DNA from: Candidatus Propionivibrio dominans
GTDB taxonomy: Bacteria; Pseudomonadota; Gammaproteobacteria; Burkholderiales; Rhodocyclaceae
Length of the DNA stretch: 64,000 bases
NCBI GenBank assembly: GCA_016709335.1
Contig: JADJNC010000015.1
Coordinates: forward strand, 1 to 64,000
Direction of reading: 5' to 3'
How positions within the stretch are numbered: position 1 is the stretch's first letter; each line of letters starts with the position of its first letter. Position numbers and translations under genes: made by a program. Shown here piece by piece: positions 54,215 to 64,000 of this stretch. The notes under the pieces are model-generated. The model ran no database searches. It was not told the origin of the DNA and worked only from the letters and a program-made list of their open reading frames with translations.

Positions 54215-55678
54215 TTACGCGGTTACCAAACTTGCATTTGGTCCTTTTGGCATCAACCACATCGCCATTCGTCGTAAATTCTGTGCGGTTGCTGCCAGCA
54301 AGAACTCATCATGCGCACCGCTGAAGCCACGCAATCGCAACTTGTCCAGCTTCAGGATGCGCTTCAGATGAGCGAACAGCATTTCGACCTTCTTTCGATC
54401 CTTGCGGGATTGCGCGTAAGCATCCGTTGTGGCGATGGCGCGAGCCACGTCGCGCGCGTCCTCATGGATACTGCGGGCGATCTTTCGAATCGACGTGTTC
54501 GGACAGCACTGATTTTTCATCGGGCATTTGGCGCAGTCCATCTGGCTTGACCTATAGACGATGGTGTCCACCTTCGTAATATGCGTGCGGGTAGCCTTGA
54601 AGGGCCGCCAATTGGAGCGAAGTACCTTGCCTGCGGGGCAGCGGTATTCGTTGGCCTGCGCATTCCACTCAAACTCGCTGGACGAGAATGTTCCATCCTC
54701 ACGCTCGGTCTTGTCCCAAACCGGCGCATGCGGTTCGATTTGCTTCTCATCGACCAGCCAGCCGAGCATGGCGGCTGAACCATAGTTGGTATCGCCGACC
54801 AGGCGTTCTGGCTTCAGGTCGAACTTGTCCTCGACCCGCTCGATCATCGTCTTGGTGGCATCAACCTCGGCTGTCTTATTGACGGCAGACGCTTCGACAT
54901 CGACGATGATGCCGGCCTTGAGATCGATCAGATAGTTGGTCGAATAAGCGAAGAAGGCCGGACCACCCGGAGCAGCGGTCCAGGAGGCTGCGGGATCCGT
55001 CAGCGAAATGGATTTGCGCGGCGCCTCCGGATCATTAGCTTCCTCCAGTGCAGCAAGGTACTCGCGTACCGGTCGCGTTGCCTCGTCGGGGTTGCCCCAG
55101 TCAATCGGTTCATTCCCCGGTACGCCACTCTGCCGCTGGGCATCGGCCTTGACGATGCTGGCGTCTGTCGCAAAGCCTTCGCCGCGCACCAGCCCTTCCG
55201 CCATGCAGCGCTGAAGGACGCCTTCGAACAAATGGCGAAAGGCTTCGCTGTCACGAAAGCGACCGTGCCGGTTCTTGGAGAATGTCGAGTGATTCGGCAC
55301 CGAATCTTCCAGCCCCAGCCGGCAGAACCAGCGGTAGGCCAGATTGAGATGGACTTCCTCGCACAGGCGCCGCTCGGAACGAATCCCGAAGCAGTAGCCA
55401 ACGATGAGCATGCGGATCATCAGTTCCGGATCAATCGAGGGGCGTCCGACGGGACTATAGAATGGTTCCAGATGCTGCCGGAAAGCAGTCAAGTCGAGAA
55501 ACTGGTGAATGCCCCGGAGCAGGTGATCCTCCGGCACATGGTCTTCCATGCTGAAGGTGTAGAACAGTTGCTCGCGGCCTGTTGTTTGGCGACCCATCAT
55601 GGCAATGTACCCTCCTTAACAATGCCATAATCATACTAGTAATGCATATGGCATGTCAAGGAGTTTTTCAACAGAATA
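54099..55678 (-). mobile_element. IS1182-family insertion sequence, complete
   Basis: 1580 bp between perfect 18-bp terminal inverted repeats TATTCTGTTGAAAAACTC (54099-54116) and its complement at 55661-55678. A 4-bp direct repeat GGTC lies at both outer edges (54095-54098 and 55679-55682). Removing the element joins GTCAGCTTTGGGTC to GAAATGAGACAGTC. Confidence 0.92.
54215..55600 (-). CDS. IS1182-family DDE transposase
   Basis: 461 residues, intact. N-terminal domain HLLRGIHQFLDLTAFRQHLEPFYSPVGRPSIDPELMIRMLIVGY with CFGIRSERRLCEEVHLNLAYRWFCRLGL. DDE residues expected in FATDASIVKAD (first D), DTNYGS (second D) and KVEMLFAHLKRILKLDKLRLRGFSGAHDEF (E). A cysteine cluster CPAGK..DCAKCPMKNQCC lies in between. 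The start ATG may be 55600 or the next Met (55597). It overlaps no host gene. Confidence 0.93.
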   Translation of the reverse strand: MMGRQTTGREQLFYTFSMEDHVPEDHLLRGIHQFLDLTAFRQHLEPFYSPVGRPSIDPELMIRMLIVGYCFGIRSERRLCEEVHLNLAYRWFCRLGLEDSVPNHSTFSKNRHGRFRDSEAFRHLFEGVLQRCMAEGLVRGEGFATDASIVKADAQRQSGVPGNEPIDWGNPDEATRPVREYLAALEEANDPEAPRKSISLTDPAASWTAAPGGPAFFAYSTNYLIDLKAGIIVDVEASAVNKTAEVDATKTMIERVEDKFDLKPERLVGDTNYGSAAMLGWLVDEKQIEPHAPVWDKTEREDGTFSSSEFEWNAQANEYRCPAGKVLRSNWRPFKATRTHITKVDTIVYRSSQMDCAKCPMKNQCCPNTSIRKIARSIHEDARDVARAIATTDAYAQSRKDRKKVEMLFAHLKRILKLDKLRLRGFSGAHDEFLLAATAQNLRRMAMWLMPKGPNASLVTA

Positions 55679-55814
55679 GGTCGAAATGAGACAGTCAACA
55701 AACCAATAACTCATCATGAATCTCATCTGAATGTTGCAAAGCGCAAAGTCTGCTGCCTATCAATGAAGACATACGGCTCCCAGTTACTAACAAAACCCGA
55801 TTCCCGCCCGGTCA

Positions 55815-58724
55815 TCATGCCAGTTGCCGTTCCGCCAGTTCGCGGAAAAGCCCGGGCTGTTCCATCAACTCGCTGTAGGTTCCGGCCTGCACAATCCGGC
55901 CGCGGTCCATTACAAGTATTCGGTCGGCATTGATGATCGTGCTCAAGCGGTGGGCGATAACGATGCGGGTCGCCTTCAAACGTTCAACGGAATGACTCAC
56001 CAGGGCCTGGGTACGGTTGTCGAGCGCACTGGTGGCTTCATCGAACAGCAACACGCGGGGGCGCCTGACGATGGCCCGGGCGATCATGATGCGCTGCTTC
56101 TGGCCGCCGGAGAGGGTTGAGGCGCCCTCGGCGAGCATCGTGTGCATGCCCATCGGCATGGCTTCGATGTCGGCGTCCAGCCCGCAGAGGCGCGCAGCCA
56201 CCCAGGCGTCATCGACAGTCAGGTTGAGGGCGCCGACAATATTGGTGTAGATGTCGCCAGGCATCAGTTGCCCGGATTGAAGCACCACCCCCATGTGCTT
56301 CCTTAATGATTGCAAATCAAGGTCTTCCAGATCCTTGCCATCGAAGTAGATGGAGCCGGACTCGGCGCGCTCAAACCCCAGCAACAGGCGCATCAGCGTC
56401 GACTTCCCGGAACCCGAAGGTCCGACAACCGCCAGGAACTCGCCTTCCCTGGCGGAAAACGAAACGCTGTCGAGAATGGGTGGCCCGTCCTGCCGGTAGC
56501 GAAAGACCAGGTTGGAAGCAGAAATGTGTCCTCTCAGTTCATGCACCCGCGTTCTCACCGGATCGGCTTCCGGCTGGGCTTCCAGGATGGGTTTGGCGCG
56601 TTCCAGTTGAGGCAGGAGGTGCAGAAGCGAAAGCAGGGTGTTGCTGAAGCCGATGAATTGCAGAAAAAAATTGGCAAAGGTTCCGGTGAAGGCAACAAAG
56701 GTACCGGTACTGAGCAGGGTAATGGCTGAATTTCCTCCGGCAAAAGGCTGTGCTACCAGGTAAAAAATGACGGCACTGGCCATGACCGAAAAAGTGGAGA
56801 CGAAAACGTCTGCGGCATTGCGCAATATCTGGGCGTCAATGTGCAAGGACTTTTCCTGGGCAAAGGTCTCCGCCCAGCGGGCGAATGCCCGTCCCTCGGC
56901 GGCGGCGACGCGCAGCTTGGCGATGCCATTGAGATAGTCGAGTACGCGGCTGCTGAGTTTGCCCTGGAGCGCGACGTTCTGACGCTCCTTGCGCAGAATG
57001 AGGTAAGCGAGAATTCCATTACCGGCGATGGCGACGAGCACCAGGCCAAGGGCGACCAGGGCGAGCATCGGCGAGAGATAGAAGAGCAGGGCGAGATTCA
57101 GGAACGAGAACAGGCCACCGAGAAGACCACTGATCGTTGTTCCCGAGAGGTGCTGGTAGATGAGGTTAACGGCGTTGATGCGCTGCTCGAGATCGCCCGC
57201 GGAGTAGTTCCGGAAAAAGCGGACATGAAGTTTCAACACCCGGTCCCAGATCGCTGCCTGGAGCGCCGACTCGGTACTGGTCTCCAGGCGTAGCAGGACT
57301 TCGGATCGAAACAATGAGAAGAGCAGGGCGGCTACTGCCGCTCCAAGCAAGGCCATCACCATTTGCAGAAGCTGATTGCGGTTCGCCTCCGGTATCACAT
57401 GGTCGAACAGATAGCCCATGGCCAGCGGGGCCAGGGTGCCGAGGATTCCCAGAAGCATGGCCATGGACAGAACCATTCCCAATTCCCGACGGCGACCGCT
57501 GAGGCCAAGGCGAACCAGGTCGATAATGGCGATGGGCTTGGCCGGCAGACTGCGGAAGAAACTGTAGGCAAAATGGGCAAGCGTTGTGGCCAGCACCGAA
57601 TCCACTTTCTGTTGCTCCCCGGTGTGCGGGGAGACCGCGCTGTAGCCGCCTGCCCGGTCCGGCATCAGGGCGACGGGTTCTCCGCTTTCCATGGTGAAGC
57701 CGACCATCGGGCCGGCATCCTCCGCCCACCAGTGCCCACGCAAGGCCACCCGGCGTTTCTGCACGCGCGCCATATCCGCGAGGACCGCCAGGCGCTCGTC
57801 AGCGGGCAGGTGCAAGGCGTTCGACGGCAGGTCAGGGAAGCTGATGTCCAGTGGGGCGCCGACGATCCGGCAGGCGGACAGCACGGGATCAATGCCACCC
57901 TGCCAGGTGGTTTCGGGCAATCCGGGATCGAGGAGGCCGGCAAGCCGACGCAACCCGCCCTCCATCTGCCGTCCCATCTCTTCACGCCGGGCTTGCAGGC
58001 GTTGTGCATCGGCCACGTCGTCAGTGCCGAGTTTCACGATAAACGCCTGCAGCAATACCGTTTGCATAATAGCCAGGGTCGGCAGCAGAAGCCGGTCGAT
58101 GATGAGTTGCCTGAAATCGAGTACCTGCAGCCGCGCTTCAGCGCAGCCGGCAATCCAGGCGTCGGCATGCATGCAAACCACCGATCCTGCCGGGAAAAGC
58201 AGATCCTCGTTGCCCATCAGGGTGACCTGGCCTTCAATGATTTCCACCCAGCGCATTGCCGACGCTACCGCGCACACCTCGGCATTGCCGAGCGGGAAGG
58301 GCTCTGTCGGGTCGGGTTCAAGGTACTGCGAAGGCACCAGGCCGGATCGTCCGGCGCGTACCAGGCCACCGATCCATTCGGCGACACTCACTTCCAGTTC
58401 ATCTGCAGGCGGCAGCGGGGCACCGGCCATCAGCGAGTCAAGCGGCAGCAAGCGGGTTCCCGGCAGCGCTACAAAGCGCACCTGGTAAGCCGCAAGTTGT
58501 TCCGGCAGTTCGCTCCAGACCAGGAAGTTGCCCGCATTAATCCGGTATACCGCCCGCAAGGCCTGGGCGCTTCCCGTCTGCTTGATCTCGGTCAGGAACA
58601 GATCAACCGCCCCTTCGATAACCAGGGCGGCACGAGGCGAGCCTTCACGAAAAAACTCCGCTGCCGGCACAGCCATCGATTCCTGTGCCGCCAGCCACGA
58701 CGTCCAGTTGCTGTCCCGAGTCAT
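55815..58724 (-). CDS. NHLM-type ABC transporter, permease/ATPase without peptidase
   Basis: 969 residues. The N-terminal ~400 residues are the NHLM-specific soluble extension with [18 protein letters not shown]; then ~5-6 membrane helices from ~415 ([26 protein letters not shown] ..) and an ATPase domain: Walker [18 protein letters not shown], signature [17 protein letters not shown], Walker [13 protein letters not shown], His switch VIAHRLSTI. In NHLM systems this protein pairs with a C39-bearing ABC protein to export peptides with nitrile-hydratase- or Nif11-type leaders. The start overlaps the upstream gene's stop by 4 nt. Last gene of the transport operon. Confidence 0.85.
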   Translation of the reverse strand: MTRDSNWTSWLAAQESMAVPAAEFFREGSPRAALVIEGAVDLFLTEIKQTGSAQALRAVYRINAGNFLVWSELPEQLAAYQVRFVALPGTRLLPLDSLMAGAPLPPADELEVSVAEWIGGLVRAGRSGLVPSQYLEPDPTEPFPLGNAEVCAVASAMRWVEIIEGQVTLMGNEDLLFPAGSVVCMHADAWIAGCAEARLQVLDFRQLIIDRLLLPTLAIMQTVLLQAFIVKLGTDDVADAQRLQARREEMGRQMEGGLRRLAGLLDPGLPETTWQGGIDPVLSACRIVGAPLDISFPDLPSNALHLPADERLAVLADMARVQKRRVALRGHWWAEDAGPMVGFTMESGEPVALMPDRAGGYSAVSPHTGEQQKVDSVLATTLAHFAYSFFRSLPAKPIAIIDLVRLGLSGRRRELGMVLSMAMLLGILGTLAPLAMGYLFDHVIPEANRNQLLQMVMALLGAAVAALLFSLFRSEVLLRLETSTESALQAAIWDRVLKLHVRFFRNYSAGDLEQRINAVNLIYQHLSGTTISGLLGGLFSFLNLALLFYLSPMLALVALGLVLVAIAGNGILAYLILRKERQNVALQGKLSSRVLDYLNGIAKLRVAAAEGRAFARWAETFAQEKSLHIDAQILRNAADVFVSTFSVMASAVIFYLVAQPFAGGNSAITLLSTGTFVAFTGTFANFFLQFIGFSNTLLSLLHLLPQLERAKPILEAQPEADPVRTRVHELRGHISASNLVFRYRQDGPPILDSVSFSAREGEFLAVVGPSGSGKSTLMRLLLGFERAESGSIYFDGKDLEDLDLQSLRKHMGVVLQSGQLMPGDIYTNIVGALNLTVDDAWVAARLCGLDADIEAMPMGMHTMLAEGASTLSGGQKQRIMIARAIVRRPRVLLFDEATSALDNRTQALVSHSVERLKATRIVIAHRLSTIINADRILVMDRGRIVQAGTYSELMEQPGLFRELAERQLA

Positions 58725-60910
58725 TCGGCCACCGCCAGACGCCGGTAATTACCCTCCGGAATGGCGAGCAGTTCGTCATGCGTTCCGGCCTCGACGATCC
58801 TGCCTTCCTGCAGAACGTAGATCCGGTCGCAGTCGCGTACGGTACTCAGGCGGTGGGCAACAATGACACAGGTGCATCCGCGTCGTCGCAGATTCAGATC
58901 GATCTCCATCTCGACCACTGGGTCGAGCGCGCTGGTCGCTTCGTCAAGCACCAGCATGCGCGGGTCATTGACCAGAGCGCGCGCCAGTTCCAGTCGTTGG
59001 CACTGTCCACCACTGAAATTTCGACCCCCCTGGTCGACCGGCCCATCGTAACCTCCGGGCCGGTTCATTATGGCTTCATGCATGCAGGCGTCGCTAGCCG
59101 CCCGCACCAAAGCCGAATCGGAGACCGTCCCGTCCCAGAGGGTGAGGTTGTCGCGAATGCTCCCCTCGAACAGCACGATCTCCTGGTCAACAACCGCCAG
59201 GGACAGAGCGAGCTGATCACGGTCCCAGGATTTCCGGGCCTGTCATCGAGCAGCACCTCGCCGGACCAGGGGTTGATAAATGCCCATCAAAAGCCGCGAT
59301 ACGGTCGACTTCCCGCACCCCGAAGGGCCGACCAGGGCAATGCGTTGCCCCGGCTCAACGGTGAGAGAAAAATCGCTGATCAGCGGTGGAGCGGTCCGGT
59401 TATAACCGAAAGTCACGCCGCGCAGTTCGATGCGGCCCTGAAGCCTGGCGTTGCCTTGTGGCGTTGCCGAGGGCGCCAGCAAGCCGCTGGCGGTTTCCGG
59501 GGTGACGCGCTGGACATCGTCAAGGCGGTCCATGTCGCCCTGAAGCTGCTGGATCTGTGCGCCCAGGTTGACCAGCGACTGTACCGGTCCGGAAAAACTC
59601 TGGGCCAGGCTCTGAAAGGCCACCAGCATGCCAACGCTCATCGCCCCGTCCATCACCCGCAAACCACCGAGACCGACGATCAGCGAGGCTTCGACCGCCG
59701 CCAGGGTCATCGGCAGCGTATTCAGCAGCAAGGATGAGCGTGCCTGTTCCTGGGTCGACATCAACCAGCGCGCCTGGTAACCCGCCCACTTTTCAAAGAA
59801 ATCGGATTCTGCGCCCGAGGCCTTGATGGTTTACATCAACATCAGGCCGTTCATCGATGCCCCCACGACCTTCCCGCCATCGATCGCCAGCCGCTGATTC
59901 GCGGCCTTGCGCCGACCGGCCACCGATTGCAGCAGCCCGATGTTGGCCACGGCAAAGAATAAACTGACCAGCGACAGCACGACGTCATAGCTGAACATGA
60001 CTGCCAGAAAGAACAGGGCGGTGAACAGATTGAGGCCGGCGGCCGGAAGTCCGCTGGAGACCATCTGGGCGACGCGATCGCTGATGGCCAGGCGCGATCC
60101 GATCTCACCGGCGTAGCGCTGGGTATAAAACTCGATCGGCAGGTGCAGCATATGCCAGAACAGCCTGCTTCCGGTCGCTACGGCGATTGATGACTCCATG
60201 CGCAGCAGATAGTGCTTCTCGATGGCCAGCAGTCCGCCACGCAGCAGGGCGGTGATGAACATGCCGACAACGACGGGCCACAGCCACGAGTGCTGTCCGC
60301 CAATCATGAAATCGTCAACGAAGATTCTGAAGAAGGCCGGGATGGCCAGTCCGGGAATGACCAGGGTCAGGCCGACCAGGGAGACGAAAGAAAATGCCGA
60401 CTTGTACCCGGTGACCCTGGCCAGCAAGGCCTTGACGACACTGGGCGGTTCGCCGTGGGGACGGAACTCCGGGGTCGTCTCGAAGGTCAGGGCAACGCCG
60501 GTGAACGACTGGTCGAACTCCTCCCAGGAGGCAATCCGGCGCCCGCCGGCAGGGTCATTGAGGGACACCCCCTCGGCAGAGAACCCCTCGACGACCAGGA
60601 AGTGATTGAAGTTCCAGAATACGATCATCGGCAAGGGTAAATCCGACAGCGCGGCCAGCTCCTTGCGGAAACCGCGGGCGCTCAGGCCGTAGGTTCTGGC
60701 CGCCTTGATGATGTTGCTGGCCTTGCTGCCGTCGCGCGAAACACCGCACTCGAGACGCAGCTCATTGAGCGGTACCCAGCACCCGTAATAGGCCAGAATG
60801 CTGGCCAGGGCCGCCGCGCCGCATTCCACCGCCTCCATCTGCAGCACGACCGGCGTCTTGACCTGACGCAGGCGAAAACCCTCCGGTGCCGAGGTGGCCG
60901 CCTGATCCAT
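58721..60910 (-). CDS. NHLM-type ABC transporter with C39 leader peptidase; one in-frame TAA and two indels
   Basis: The full-length frame would give 729 residues. C39 peptidase ~15-145: [20 protein letters not shown] (Cys), [13 protein letters not shown] (His), SLNDPAGG (Asp), cutting double-glycine leaders. Membrane part ~165-330, then ATPase (Walker [16 protein letters not shown], signature [16 protein letters not shown], Walker [14 protein letters not shown]). Lesions: TAA at 59831-59833 ([23 protein letters not shown] to TAA fits Glu), an extra C near 59269, and a missing C near 59242. The two indels cancel, so the 3' frame still overlaps the next gene properly. Expected inner-membrane exporter. 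Confidence 0.82.
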
Positions 60911-62176
60911 CTACAGCCCCCCCAGAGCATTGCGCAACGCCGGGATGAGCAGGGAAATGGGTGGCTGCCGTCGCACCACGATCTCGGCCTGTGCCGGAGT
61001 ACCGGCGGAAATCTTCACCGGAGGCCCCTTTTGTGAAGACCACTGGTAGCCGCTGAGGGTATCAGCGCGGATCAGTTTCGCGCGAAGTTCGATCGGCGAC
61101 AGACTGCCCGACAGTTCCCGGACCAGTTCTTCATTCTGCAATGTGCTGCGCATGCTCTGCTGCGTGGCCGGATAGTCGGAGACATAAATCACCTCGCCGA
61201 TCAGATAGCCATATTCCTCACGTCGCACGTTGGCCGGCACCACATGCACCGTCATTCCCTTGCTGACCTTCTTGCCATCGCTGGCGGCAAGGTAGATCGC
61301 CACTTCCAGCCCGTCGGCGACTTCGCCTTCCGGCTCGACCGTAACCAGGGGCGTGCCGGGCGATACCAGCGACCCTGGCGCCACGCGTACCTCGACGACC
61401 CGCCCGGCATACGGGCTTTCGACGAGGGTCGTCAGGCGTTCGGTCTGCGCCAGACCTTCGACCGCGCGTTGCGCCTCGGCGACCTGCGACTTGATCTGGC
61501 TTAATTCTGCCTCGGCCTGTTTTCTCGTATCCAGTTGCTTGAGGGCCAGTTGCCTTGTCTGCACGCGAATGTTCTCGGACTCAAGCCGGGCGTTGGTCAA
61601 CTCCATCTGGGTGGCGAGCAATGTCTGGCGCGTAATCAGTCCCTGATCCAGCAGGATTGTCTGTGCAGCCACTCGTTCTCCCAGAAGGCGGCTACGCTCC
61701 TCGGCGGCCTTTTGCTGCTGGTTGTACATTGTCTGCTGTTGCTTGATCGATGCATCGCTGATGTTTTCGCCTTGCTCGAGCAGCGCGTTGATCCGCGCTT
61801 CCTGGCGCCGAAGTTCGGCCAGTCGATCTGCCGCCTGGCGTTGCCTTTCAGTCAGCTCCGGCTGGGAAATGCGCGCGATGGTCTGGCCGCGATTCACGTG
61901 GCCGCCGATGCCGACCAGCAGATCCATGACCCGCCCCTGGGCCGCCGAACTGACCTCGGCCAGTCCGCCCCGCTGGAGCAGAATGGCGCGGCCCGAGACC
62001 ACCGTCGGCACCGAGCCGAGGAAGCCCCAGACCAGCGCACCGAATACGAGTCCGGCGAGCGGTGCCCACAGCAACCATCCGCGTGGAGTGATGACATGCA
62101 CCAGTCGATCCAGTTGTTCCGGCGAGGACAGCCGATCAAGCGAAACCTGACGGAAGATGTTTTTTCGTTCTGACAT
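60911..62176 (-). CDS. HlyD-family adaptor of the NHLM exporter
   Basis: 421 residues. One membrane helix at ~35-60 (GWLLWAPLAGLVFGALVWGFLG), then a lipoyl/barrel part (LAEVSSAAQGRVMDLLVGIGGHVNRGQTIARISQPEL), a long coiled coil ~95-245, the second lipoyl half VVEVRVAPGSLVSPGTPLVTVEPEG, and a beta-barrel domain to the C-terminus with KGMTVHVVPANVRREEYGYLIGEVIYVSDYPA. Matches the NHLM-system secretion protein architecture. It starts 12 bp after the TolC gene stop and its stop directly precedes the C39 ABC gene (adjacent bases), so this is one operon. Confidence 0.85.
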   Translation of the reverse strand: MSERKNIFRQVSLDRLSSPEQLDRLVHVITPRGWLLWAPLAGLVFGALVWGFLGSVPTVVSGRAILLQRGGLAEVSSAAQGRVMDLLVGIGGHVNRGQTIARISQPELTERQRQAADRLAELRRQEARINALLEQGENISDASIKQQQTMYNQQQKAAEERSRLLGERVAAQTILLDQGLITRQTLLATQMELTNARLESENIRVQTRQLALKQLDTRKQAEAELSQIKSQVAEAQRAVEGLAQTERLTTLVESPYAGRVVEVRVAPGSLVSPGTPLVTVEPEGEVADGLEVAIYLAASDGKKVSKGMTVHVVPANVRREEYGYLIGEVIYVSDYPATQQSMRSTLQNEELVRELSGSLSPIELRAKLIRADTLSGYQWSSQKGPPVKISAGTPAQAEIVVRRQPPISLLIPALRNALGGL

Positions 62177-62188
62177 GAGTATCCGTCC

Positions 62189-63775
62189 TCAGGGCAAGGC
62201 AAAGCGCATGAAGCTGGCGAGATTGACTTCGAACTGATCGCCCGCGGTTCCCACCAGGGCATCGACTTCATGCCCGAGCCGGACCACGCTGATGGCATAA
62301 GTGCTGCGCCGTTGCACTTCGTCGAGCAGGGCACGGAAATAGCGATCTTCAACGTTGATGACGTCGATCAGGGTGGCCACGCCTAGACGGCGCCTGGTGC
62401 GTTCATGCTCAAGCGTTTTGGCATAGCGCTCGACGATCTGCGTGGAACCGCGCAAAGCATCGGCCGAGCGGCGGACCAGCGCCGACGAGGCTTCCACGGC
62501 CGCACCGATGTCGGCGCGCAGAGCCTCACGACGAATCTCGGCTTCGCTGAGCAGGGCGGAGGCCTGCCGCATCTGTCCGGTGGCGGTATTGTTGCCGACC
62601 GGAAGCTGAAAATTGAGAATGGCCGCGACCGATGGCCCTGCAGCATTGCCGCCTACGGGGTTCACCACACCGGAGATGCCGGCGCCTTCCTGCAGGCTGT
62701 TGGAACTTACGAGCAGGGTCAGATCGACCTGCGGCCGGGTCAGATCCCTGCTGCCGGCCAGACGTTCGCCCAGTGCCAGGACGCGTCGCTCGATCGCCTG
62801 CCAGTCACCGCGCCTGAGCAGCGCCCGGTCCAGCAAAAGGTTCACCGCGGGCAGGTGGGTGACTGCCTCAGGCGCCGGCGGCGGGGTAAGCGGCTGGCCG
62901 ATTTCCTTCTGCAGCTGCGAGGTCAGACCCATGCTCCTGCCCAGCGCCTGCTGGGCTTCCAGCAAGGCCTGCTCGGCAATGATGCGGCTATTGATGCGTT
63001 CCAGGTGATTGGCCTGGGCCAGGTCGATATCGGCCGCCGGAACCTCATCCGCCGCAACCAGCTTGCGCAGTTCCTGGAGCAGTCCAAGCGTCCGCTCCTC
63101 GCTGCTGCGAGAGATTTCCAGTTGTCGCCAGCGGCTGCTGTATTCCCAATAGGCAATCGCCGCATCGCGCAGGGCCAGCGAGACTGCATAGCGCTTTTCT
63201 GCGCTTGCCGCTGCCAGATCCTGCTCGCCTGCCTTCAGCGCCGAGTTTGCCGCATTGCCTTCGCCGGCACCCCTGGCCAGGGGAACACGCAGCCCGAAAG
63301 CAATCGACCGGGTGGTCTGGGAGGGAAGCCCCAACACCCTCGATGTGCTGTTCTGCAGGTAGGTGGACGCAGCGCTGCCGAGGAGCGTCGGCCCCGAGCG
63401 CAGGCGCTTCTCCACACTCGCATCAAGACCGGAACCGCTGCCGCTCAGGTCGGTAAGAACCGGCGTGACAAATTGCTCTGCCTGGGTCAGGGGGCGCCGA
63501 TCCTCGTTACGTCGCGCTTCGAGTGTCAGCAAGGGATCGAAGGTCCCCAGTGCTTGCTGCACCAATGCATCTGCAATCTGCACCTGGGCTTCGCTGATCT
63601 GCACGTCGCGATTGCCATGCAGGGTCACAAGGATGGCATCATTCAGCGACAGGCCTCTGACCGTCTGGGCCAGCGCCGGAGCCGTGCAGCCAATCCACAT
63701 TGCCACCGTCAGTGCAGCAAGCCTGCTGTTCGGATGACGTCGGCAGTTACCAATAAGCGTTGTGTCGTCAATCAT
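62189..63775 (-). CDS. TolC-family outer-membrane channel protein
   Basis: 528 residues. Signal peptide ~1-36 (LAALTVAMWIGCTAPALAQ), then the two-fold OEP repeats typical of TolC: LSLNDAILVTLHGNRDVQISEAQVQIADALVQQALGTFDP.., AAASAEKRYAVSLALRDAAIAYWEYSSRWRQLE.. in the first half, and VNLLLDRALLRRGDWQAIERRVLALGERLAG.., ILNFQLPVGNNTATGQMRQASALLSEAEIRREALRADI in the second. It is the probable outer-membrane exit for the HlyD/ABC exporter next to it. Start ATG 63775. Confidence 0.88.
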   Translation of the reverse strand: MIDDTTLIGNCRRHPNSRLAALTVAMWIGCTAPALAQTVRGLSLNDAILVTLHGNRDVQISEAQVQIADALVQQALGTFDPLLTLEARRNEDRRPLTQAEQFVTPVLTDLSGSGSGLDASVEKRLRSGPTLLGSAASTYLQNSTSRVLGLPSQTTRSIAFGLRVPLARGAGEGNAANSALKAGEQDLAAASAEKRYAVSLALRDAAIAYWEYSSRWRQLEISRSSEERTLGLLQELRKLVAADEVPAADIDLAQANHLERINSRIIAEQALLEAQQALGRSMGLTSQLQKEIGQPLTPPPAPEAVTHLPAVNLLLDRALLRRGDWQAIERRVLALGERLAGSRDLTRPQVDLTLLVSSNSLQEGAGISGVVNPVGGNAAGPSVAAILNFQLPVGNNTATGQMRQASALLSEAEIRREALRADIGAAVEASSALVRRSADALRGSTQIVERYAKTLEHERTRRRLGVATLIDVINVEDRYFRALLDEVQRRSTYAISVVRLGHEVDALVGTAGDQFEVNLASFMRFALP

Positions 63776-63814
63776 GCCTGGATTCGCGCGCCGTAGGCTC
63801 AGTCCTGTTTCGTC

Positions 63815-64000
63815 TTAACCGATGAGCTTCTTGAGCATGCGATCGAATCGACTTCCTGCCAGATGCAAGGTATCCAGCACGTGACCGTCAAGTTCGCCAT
63901 GCTGCATCTCATCGAGGTCGTCAGGCGACTCGCCATAGCCGAAACGGGCGAGAACATTGCGCATGCGATCGGCGAGAAAGATCGCAATCGACTTGTAGAA
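63815..64000 (-). CDS. 3' end of a gene upstream of the export operon (window edge)
   Basis: The minus-strand frame from 64000 to TAA at 63815-63817 gives 61 residues, beginning FYKSIAIFLADRMRNVLARFGYGES and ending LAGSRFDRMLKKLIG. The FY.SIA.FLADR(M/L)R pattern resembles the C-terminal helix of cyclic-nucleotide-binding (Crp-like) domains, which often sit near NHLM exporters, but the part seen is too short for certainty. Same strand as TolC, 39 bp before it, so probably the same operon. Confidence 0.55.
   Translation of the reverse strand, partial: FYKSIAIFLADRMRNVLARFGYGESPDDLDEMQHGELDGHVLDTLHLAGSRFDRMLKKLIG

Noticed and set aside
57363..58748. 461-codon open frame opposite the second NHLM ABC gene
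   Set aside because: The minus strand has clear ABC motifs; the plus-strand protein has no recognisable features.
62405..63796. 463-codon open frame opposite the TolC gene
   Set aside because: The opposite strand encodes a clear outer-membrane efflux protein with signal peptide and repeats; the plus frame is compositional.

Overview
This is a chromosomal window of a Gram-negative bacterium, most probably a betaproteobacterium of the Rhodocyclales type (inference). The grounds are the gene set (SecB/GpsA/TrmL block, EnvC/CtpA/MoeB block, large NAD-glutamate dehydrogenase, cytochrome c4, Mg-type HemB, an MSHA pilus locus) and the GC-rich codon usage. I used no database search.

Layout. 1-6161: a RIT element (three tyrosine recombinases in a row, all joined by ATGA overlaps), cut by the window start, with a second complete RIT element (about 1221-4853) nested inside its middle recombinase gene. 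The outer element ends inside a small cysteine-motif gene (6136-6603, minus). 7062-11365 (minus): moeB, a small unknown gene, ctpA and envC. 11456-15221: an ArsR-type regulator, membrane rhodanese, glutaredoxin, secB, an SH3 protein, gpsA, and trmL on the other strand. 15300-34794: a nearly complete MSHA-type type IV pilus locus, in the order E, G, F, B/A pilins, Q, C, D, O, P, I, I2, J, K, L, M, N. It is interrupted by a GxxExxY cassette between mshE and mshG and by two nucleotidyltransferase-fold genes between the pilins and mshQ. 34964-50681: housekeeping genes (NAD-GDH, comF, bioB, bioC, gpmI, a CBS protein, cytochrome c4, engB, hemB, rhlE, a PP2C phosphatase, a cobalamin adenosyltransferase). 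51058-55678: accessory DNA with a TumE/TumA-like toxin-antitoxin pair, a tandem duplication of about 470 bp, an IS110-family transposase and a complete IS1182-family element with 4-bp target repeats. 55815-64000 (minus): an NHLM-type RiPP/bacteriocin exporter (two ABC proteins, one with a C39 leader peptidase, plus an HlyD adaptor and a TolC-like channel), preceded by the 3' end of a gene I cannot firmly name. No precursor peptide gene is visible.

How they work together. MshE and MshG drive pilus assembly, and MshE carries a c-di-GMP-binding N-terminal domain. MshI/I2/J/K form the inner-membrane platform, MshL is the secretin, and MshB/A/C/D/O/P are the major and minor pilins. MshQ is a very large secreted protein with a LamG-like fold. 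The NHLM set forms one tripartite export line with leader removal.

Sequence quality matters here. Several expected-intact genes carry one-base lesions: an in-frame TAG in mshE, TGA in the NAD-GDH gene and TAA in the C39 ABC transporter, plus one-base homopolymer indels in engB, mshF and the same ABC transporter. EngB is normally essential, so at least some lesions are probably consensus errors. All 'broken' calls should be read with that in mind.
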